Shown here: positions 7,431 to 11,321 of the stretch, in pieces
Position numbering within the stretch: the first letter of the stretch is position 1
Layout: each line of letters starts with the position of its first letter
DNA from: Clostridiales bacterium
Lineage (GTDB): Bacteria; Bacillota; Clostridia; Oscillospirales; Oscillospiraceae
Assembly: GCA_019421975.1 (NCBI GenBank)
Contig: JAHZEE010000032.1
Location: 1-11,321, forward strand
Direction: 5' to 3'
Length of the DNA stretch: 11,321 nucleotides
Program-made: the position numbers and the translations under genes
Notes under the pieces: model-generated
What the model was told of the DNA's origin: nothing
Database searches by the model: none
The model's input: only the letters and a program-made list of their open reading frames with translations

Positions 7431-7463
7431 GCGGCTCCGCCCCATCTGAAGGGGCGGAACCGC
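7431..7463 (-). terminator. GC-rich hairpin between the two SLH genes: weak terminator or attenuator
   Basis: Arms at 7431-7443 and 7451-7463 pair over 13 positions around a 7-base loop. On the + strand one pair is a C-A mismatch. In minus-strand RNA that pair is a G-U wobble, so the structure fits transcription in the operon direction. Only three U residues follow it, so full termination is doubtful. The 84-nt gap (7389-7472) is the longest in the operon, and the hairpin may lower expression of downstream genes or act as an RNA-processing or stability element. Confidence 0.5.
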
Positions 7464-7472
7464 AGCATTGTG

Positions 7473-10400
7473 TCAAGATGGAAACTGCTCTGCAAACCGC
7501 ATGATGACGGCGGCTGCCTCTGCACGGGTGGCGCTGGACTGCGCGCAGAGCGCTGTGTCGCTCCGGCCGCTGAGCAACTCTGCGGCCACGGCCCACTGCA
7601 TCGCCGGCATCGCATAGGCGCGGATTGCACCTGCGTCGGAATAGGCGGAGAGATCTGCCGTGCCGCTGGTGTCATACTGCCTGAACTGGGCATAGCGCAG
7701 CAGGAGCGTGGCCAGCTGCTCACGGGTGAGCGCATCGTTTGGCCGGAAGGTGCTGGCGGTCATGCCCTGTACAATGCCCTGCTCGCTGGCCCAGGATACG
7801 GCGTCGGCATACCAGGCCTGGGAATCCACATCGGAAAACGGCGAGGTCGCTGTCACCGCAGGCTGATCCTCCATGCGGTACAGAATGGTCACCAGCATGG
7901 CGCGGCTCAGCGTGCCGTCCGGCGCAAAGCGGTTCTCGCCCACGCCGTCCATCCAGTCCTGCTCATAGAGATACCGGATGGCCTCCAGCGCCCAGTGGCC
8001 CTGGACATCCTGGAAGGGAACGCCGAGCGTCAGCTCTGTATAGGCGGCCTCCGCATCCGTCAGTACCTTATAGTTGGTGACCAGCTCCTTTTGGACATCG
8101 GTCAGCTTGTCATAGGCCGCCCGTGCGGCCTCGATGCGCGCGCCGCTCTGGGCGTCCACAGTGCCAATCGCGCGGATCAGCGCAATGATCTTGTTTGCCG
8201 CTGCCTGGTCTGCCGACACGGAGGCGCCGCCGGAGCCGCTCCATTTCTCGGACCCCTGTTCTGCGGTATAGTCGTCTGTGTAGTGGAAGACAATCTCGTC
8301 GCCATTGTCCAGGAACTGCTGGGAAATCCCGTTTTCGGAGTGCGTCCCGTTCAGCGTATACATCCAGCCGGAGAGCGGGCCGTTGGAAAACTCGCTCAGC
8401 ATGCTCTGTGTTCCGGGGATCTGGATGCCTGTGATGTAGAGTGTTTTATACTGGTTGTTCTCATCGCCCTCATAGGGAAGATCGGCGTCGGCCAGGGCCT
8501 GCTTGAAGAGATCGGCGGCGGTGGCGTTGACCTGAAGCGTATATGGCGTCCGTGCAATCCAGGTCTGCAGATTGTCGTCCTTCAGGGTGTGTACGGCGTG
8601 ATCGGCATCGGCGTGCAGCGTGTCGCCCAGAAGTGTGAAATAGACTGTGATGGTGTCCTGCGAAGAGGGACGCTTTAAAACGGTGACGACAAATTCGGTC
8701 TGTGCCGCGCCATAGGCGGCGGTCAGCGTCAGAACTGCGCGCTTGCTGCTGTCAAAGCCTGTGACTGTGACGCCGTCCGCCTCGTCAAGCGTGGGATGGG
8801 TCTGCGTGCCGTCACTCCAGGTGGCGGTAAAGACAATCCCGTCGAGGTTGAGGGAGTCTCCAATGTAATAGGTGTCCTGGTAGGTGCCGGAGATCTCCAG
8901 GGCGTAGGCCACCGGGGCCTCGCTGTGGACCGGATAGCCGGCGTCCGACTGAATCCAGTTCTTGAGGCTGCCGTCTGCGGAATTGAGCAGCGGTACCAGA
9001 GAGCCGTCTGCCATCTCGCTGGCCGAGACCTTTTTGCCGAGCGCGTCGCTGTCCGCGCCCAGCGGATCGTCTGTGCGGTTGAGATCGGCGCGGGTGACGC
9101 CGTTGGGATCGGTGGGAAGCTCCACAGAGGTGTCGAAATAGTGCTTGCAGAACGCCGTCTCATGGGTCTTGCAGCTGGTGTCCACATAGTCGGCCCGGCC
9201 GATGCTGCGTGAAATTCCGTCGGCACAGTAGTAGTTGTTCTCGATGACATTGGTCTTGTTCAGCGAGCGGAAGTAGCCGACCACGCCGCCGGCTTCCCCG
9301 TCCGGGTCCGACGCATGCAGGCTGCCGGTAAAGACATTGTTGCGCACATAGGCATTGCTCCAGTTCTGGGCAACGCCGTTTTCTCCGCCCAAAATGCCGC
9401 CCACCTTGTCGGCGCCTGTGAGGTCGGCGGCAACAATGCAGTTCTGAATGGTGGTGCAGGGGGTGTTCGGCGCAGAGACGGAGTTATAGCCAGAGCCGGC
9501 GATTCCGCCCACGCTGCTGCCGCTTGCGGTGATGGTGCCGTAGAAGGCGCAGTTGCTGTAGGAATAGGGACCCATGGCCTGCCCCTTGGTGCCGGCGATT
9601 CCCCCCACATGGTTGACGCCGTAGAGGTCTGCATAACTGACGCAGTTGAGGAAGGTGCCGTTTACAGCGCCTGCAAAGGAACCGACGCCGGAGTTGCCGG
9701 CGGAAGCCCCTGTGGTCTGGTTGTAACCGATTTTGACATTGGGCTCCACGGTGCAGTTGGTGAAGTTGCAGACATTTGCGCCGGAGGCGCTGCCGCCGAG
9801 AAAGCCGCCCATCCGGATGACGGAGCCGCTTTTTAAGGTCACATTGATCACATCGATGGTGTCCGGACAGCCGGGCACATAGTTGCCGCCGGTGCCGCTG
9901 TTGTAGCTGCCGTCGTCGCCGTAGTCCACCACATAGTTGGACAGCAGCGCATAGTCTGCCAGGTATGGTGCGTAGAGGTCAAGATTCTGTACGGTTGCCT
10001 CTCTGGCATACCGGAGCAGGGCGCGGCTGCCCTCGGCAAAGGTGAGCGTGTAGCCGCCGCCGTCTAAAACGCCGGAGAAGGGGAGGATGTTTTTCCCGTT
10101 TCCGGCATCGCTGGCGCCGACCTTTAAAAGCCCGATGCCGCTCCAGTCTTTGGGCAGGCTGTCTTCGTTCTGCCTGGTCCGGTCTTCCCCGGCGAAGCTG
10201 TGCCCCTGGGCGACCCGCGCGGCCCCCGAGGCACAGTCGTCTGCGCTGGACAGCTGGTAGGGATCGGCCTGCGTGCCGGCGCCCTCCAGCGGGATGACCA
10301 GAGGCGGCGTATCGTCCTCCTTTACGGTGATGGCCGCGACCTCTGAGGTCGCGGTGGACTGCAGGCCCTGCAGTGTGGCCGTGATGACGCAGTAATAGTA

Positions 10401-11321
10401 CTTTGTTCCGAGGTCTGTGAGTGTGCCGAGACTGTAGGAGGCGCTCGTTGCCCCCTCAATCGGGGTGCCGCCGGAATTGCTGTTTACCGTGTTCTCATAC
10501 CACTGATAGGTGCGCGTGCCATAGGCGGAGGCGCTGACGCTCAGATTGCTGGCCTTTTCGCCCTGGAGATATTCCGCACTTTTGGGCTGGGTCGTGATGG
10601 TCAGCTCGGGCGCGCTGGTGGCGCGGATATAGACATAGATCAGGTCGGAATTGGCCCGGTATTTTTTGCCGAGGAAGGTATAGGTGGCACTGTAATAATA
10701 CCAGCTTCCGGTGTCGCTTGCAACGGACAGATCTGTATCCGGGGTCAGGGTCCATGCCTCATCCAGCACAGATCCGCCGGAGCTGGGGTTTGATCTGGAG
10801 CGGACCCAGTAGCCGGACCAGGTGCCGCCCTCTGCGGCCGTGGTGCAGCGCACCTCCAGCGGGACCGCGGTTTCGCCGGCAGTGTAGACATAGCCCTTGC
10901 TGTCGGCGTAGGTGGTGCCGTCGTCCGGCAGGGCGGGAATCTCATTTACAATCTCCACCACCGGCGTGGGATCGGGGTAGACCGTGACTGCCACAGCCGC
11001 GGTATCAGTGAAATTGCCGGTGCTCTGCGCGGTGTTGGTGACCCGGCAGAAATAGTAGACCGTTCCCACCTGTCCGACTTCCGGTGTGTAGCGCTCAGAG
11101 GTTGCGCCCTCGATCGCCGCTGCGTTCTGGGTGGTGCCATCGCTGCTGGAGTACCACTGGTAGGACATTGGGCCGTTGGCGCTGGCGCGCAGATGGAGCG
11201 GCGTGGCGGTGTCGCCAATCACATAGGCGGCCTCCACGGGCTGTTCCACAATGAATGGCTGATCGTCCAGCGGCTCCGGTTCAAGCACCAGGGTATAGGT
11301 GCGCTCCAGCTTGTCGTCGCC
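7473..11321 (-). CDS. Large multidomain surface protein: Ig-like, GLUG beta-helix, DUF4430 and SLH (N-terminus beyond window)
   Basis: The last 1282 residues of a very large wall protein are present; the frame is open to the right edge, so signal peptide and true start are missing. Numbering from the GTG at 11288: Ig-like domains at about 14-103, 110-222 and 231-322 (the first and third share YQWY...IEGATS...YY(F/Y)C); a GAGTQADPYQLSSADD entry motif at 336-351; a beta-helix-like region to about 790 with GGIAG/GGILG (GLUG-type) repeats; an Ig-like Big_3-type domain at about 794-871; DUF4430 at about 878-1006 with GPLSGWMYTLNG at 970-981 and GDEIVFHYTDDY at 996-1007; a FIVAR-like helical module at about 1026-1086; and SLH motifs at about 1091-1271 ending in TRAEAAAVIMRF. 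The DUF4430 here lacks the cysteines of the stalked paralogue. The inferred role is outermost capture or adhesion on the S-layer. It leads the operon in this window, 84 nt before the barrel gene. A pure adhesin role remains possible. Confidence 0.87.
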   Translation of the reverse strand, partial: GDDKLERTYTLVLEPEPLDDQPFIVEQPVEAAYVIGDTATPLHLRASANGPMSYQWYSSSDGTTQNAAAIEGATSERYTPEVGQVGTVYYFCRVTNTAQSTGNFTDTAAVAVTVYPDPTPVVEIVNEIPALPDDGTTYADSKGYVYTAGETAVPLEVRCTTAAEGGTWSGYWVRSRSNPSSGGSVLDEAWTLTPDTDLSVASDTGSWYYYSATYTFLGKKYRANSDLIYVYIRATSAPELTITTQPKSAEYLQGEKASNLSVSASAYGTRTYQWYENTVNSNSGGTPIEGATSASYSLGTLTDLGTKYYYCVITATLQGLQSTATSEVAAITVKEDDTPPLVIPLEGAGTQADPYQLSSADDCASGAARVAQGHSFAGEDRTRQNEDSLPKDWSGIGLLKVGASDAGNGKNILPFSGVLDGGGYTLTFAEGSRALLRYAREATVQNLDLYAPYLADYALLSNYVVDYGDDGSYNSGTGGNYVPGCPDTIDVINVTLKSGSVIRMGGFLGGSASGANVCNFTNCTVEPNVKIGYNQTTGASAGNSGVGSFAGAVNGTFLNCVSYADLYGVNHVGGIAGTKGQAMGPYSYSNCAFYGTITASGSSVGGIAGSGYNSVSAPNTPCTTIQNCIVAADLTGADKVGGILGGENGVAQNWSNAYVRNNVFTGSLHASDPDGEAGGVVGYFRSLNKTNVIENNYYCADGISRSIGRADYVDTSCKTHETAFCKHYFDTSVELPTDPNGVTRADLNRTDDPLGADSDALGKKVSASEMADGSLVPLLNSADGSLKNWIQSDAGYPVHSEAPVAYALEISGTYQDTYYIGDSLNLDGIVFTATWSDGTQTHPTLDEADGVTVTGFDSSKRAVLTLTAAYGAAQTEFVVTVLKRPSSQDTITVYFTLLGDTLHADADHAVHTLKDDNLQTWIARTPYTLQVNATAADLFKQALADADLPYEGDENNQYKTLYITGIQIPGTQSMLSEFSNGPLSGWMYTLNGTHSENGISQQFLDNGDEIVFHYTDDYTAEQGSEKWSGSGGASVSADQAAANKIIALIRAIGTVDAQSGARIEAARAAYDKLTDVQKELVTNYKVLTDAEAAYTELTLGVPFQDVQGHWALEAIRYLYEQDWMDGVGENRFAPDGTLSRAMLVTILYRMEDQPAVTATSPFSDVDSQAWYADAVSWASEQGIVQGMTASTFRPNDALTREQLATLLLRYAQFRQYDTSGTADLSAYSDAGAIRAYAMPAMQWAVAAELLSGRSDTALCAQSSATRAEAAAVIMRFAEQFPS
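7476..8018 (-). repeat. Three SLH motifs of the large surface protein
   Basis: The motifs begin at FQDVQGHWALEAIRYL, FSDVDSQAWYADAVSW and YSDAGAIRAYAMPAMQWA. Their anchoring signatures are LSRAM, LTREQ and ATRAE; the first is degenerate, the last canonical. The triplet at the extreme C-terminus indicates non-covalent anchoring to the cell wall polymer. Confidence 0.88.
8271..8657 (-). other. DUF4430 (transcobalamin beta-domain-like) domain within the large surface protein
   Basis: This roughly 129-residue domain runs from DTITVYFTLLGD to FHYTDDYTAEQ. It has the family core LSGWMYTLNG followed by a GDEI...YT.D strand, and the upstream amphipathic helix ATAADLFKQALADADLPY. It belongs to a Cys-free branch, unlike the domain encoded at 4854-5756. 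Flanking are a Big_3-type Ig domain and a helical spacer before the SLH motifs. Confidence 0.8.
9273..9815 (-). repeat. GLUG-type beta-helix repeats in the large surface protein
   Basis: About six copies of a Gly-rich turn motif recur every 27-42 residues: RMGGFLGGS, GVGSFAGAV, HVGGIAGTKG, SVGGIAGSGY, KVGGILGGEN and EAGGVVGYFR. Asn-Cys or Asn-Asn strand segments lie between them. This pattern is typical of GLUG-motif right-handed beta-helices in Firmicute adhesins. No catalytic motif was recognised. Confidence 0.75.

Noticed and set aside
7471..7476. A perfect TTGACA on the minus strand at the end of the large gene, as a -35 box
   Set aside because: No plausible -10 hexamer lies 16-18 bases downstream, where the GC-rich hairpin begins. 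The hexamer also overlaps the TGA stop, so chance is likely.
7374..8678. A 434-codon open frame on the + strand
   Set aside because: It is a shadow of the SLH and DUF4430 region of the large minus-strand protein. No recognisable protein family is seen in it.

Overview
The window looks like chromosomal DNA from a GC-rich, Gram-positive-type Clostridia, most likely a gut Oscillospiraceae/Oscillibacter-like organism. This rests on high GC at third codon positions, purine-rich Shine-Dalgarno sites, S-layer homology (SLH) anchored proteins, a YhgE/Pip protein and ECF-type transport. No ribosomal or other taxonomic marker gene is present, so the assignment is an inference.

Layout. On the + strand, bases 1-1236 hold the C-terminal part of a YhgE/Pip-family membrane protein that enters from the left edge. 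A perfect palindromic, bidirectional terminator (about 1239-1277) separates it from a convergent minus-strand operon that fills the rest of the window. Read 5'->3' on the minus strand, the operon is: (a) a very large surface protein truncated by the right edge (Ig-like domains, GLUG-type beta-helix, Ig-like domain, DUF4430, helical module, three SLH motifs); (b) a secreted 539-residue protein with a terpenoid-cyclase/transcobalamin-like alpha/alpha barrel and three SLH motifs; (c) a membrane-anchored protein with a roughly 125-residue Pro/Ala/Ser/Asp stalk and a Cys-containing DUF4430 domain; (d) an EcfT transmembrane subunit; (e) a single-chain fusion of two ECF-type ATPases and a membrane S (substrate-binding) component. 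Internal gene junctions are +12 nt, +25 nt and an 8-nt overlap, so (b)-(e) are almost certainly co-transcribed. An 84-nt gap with a GC-rich hairpin lies between (a) and (b).

Interpretation. In human intrinsic factor and transcobalamin, an alpha6/alpha6 barrel and a C-terminal beta-domain (the DUF4430/PF14478 fold) sandwich cobalamin. Here the two halves are on separate, separately anchored polypeptides: the barrel on the S-layer and the DUF4430 domain on a membrane stalk. Both are encoded next to a dedicated ECF uptake transporter. The simplest reading is a cell-surface scavenging relay, probably for cobalamin or another corrinoid, passing ligand from the cell wall to the membrane S component. 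The domain families and operon structure are seen directly; the ligand and the relay are inference.

No tRNA, rRNA, CRISPR array, insertion sequence or phage gene was recognised. No gene-free stretch exceeds about 85 bases. The promoter of the operon, and any riboswitch, must lie beyond the right edge.
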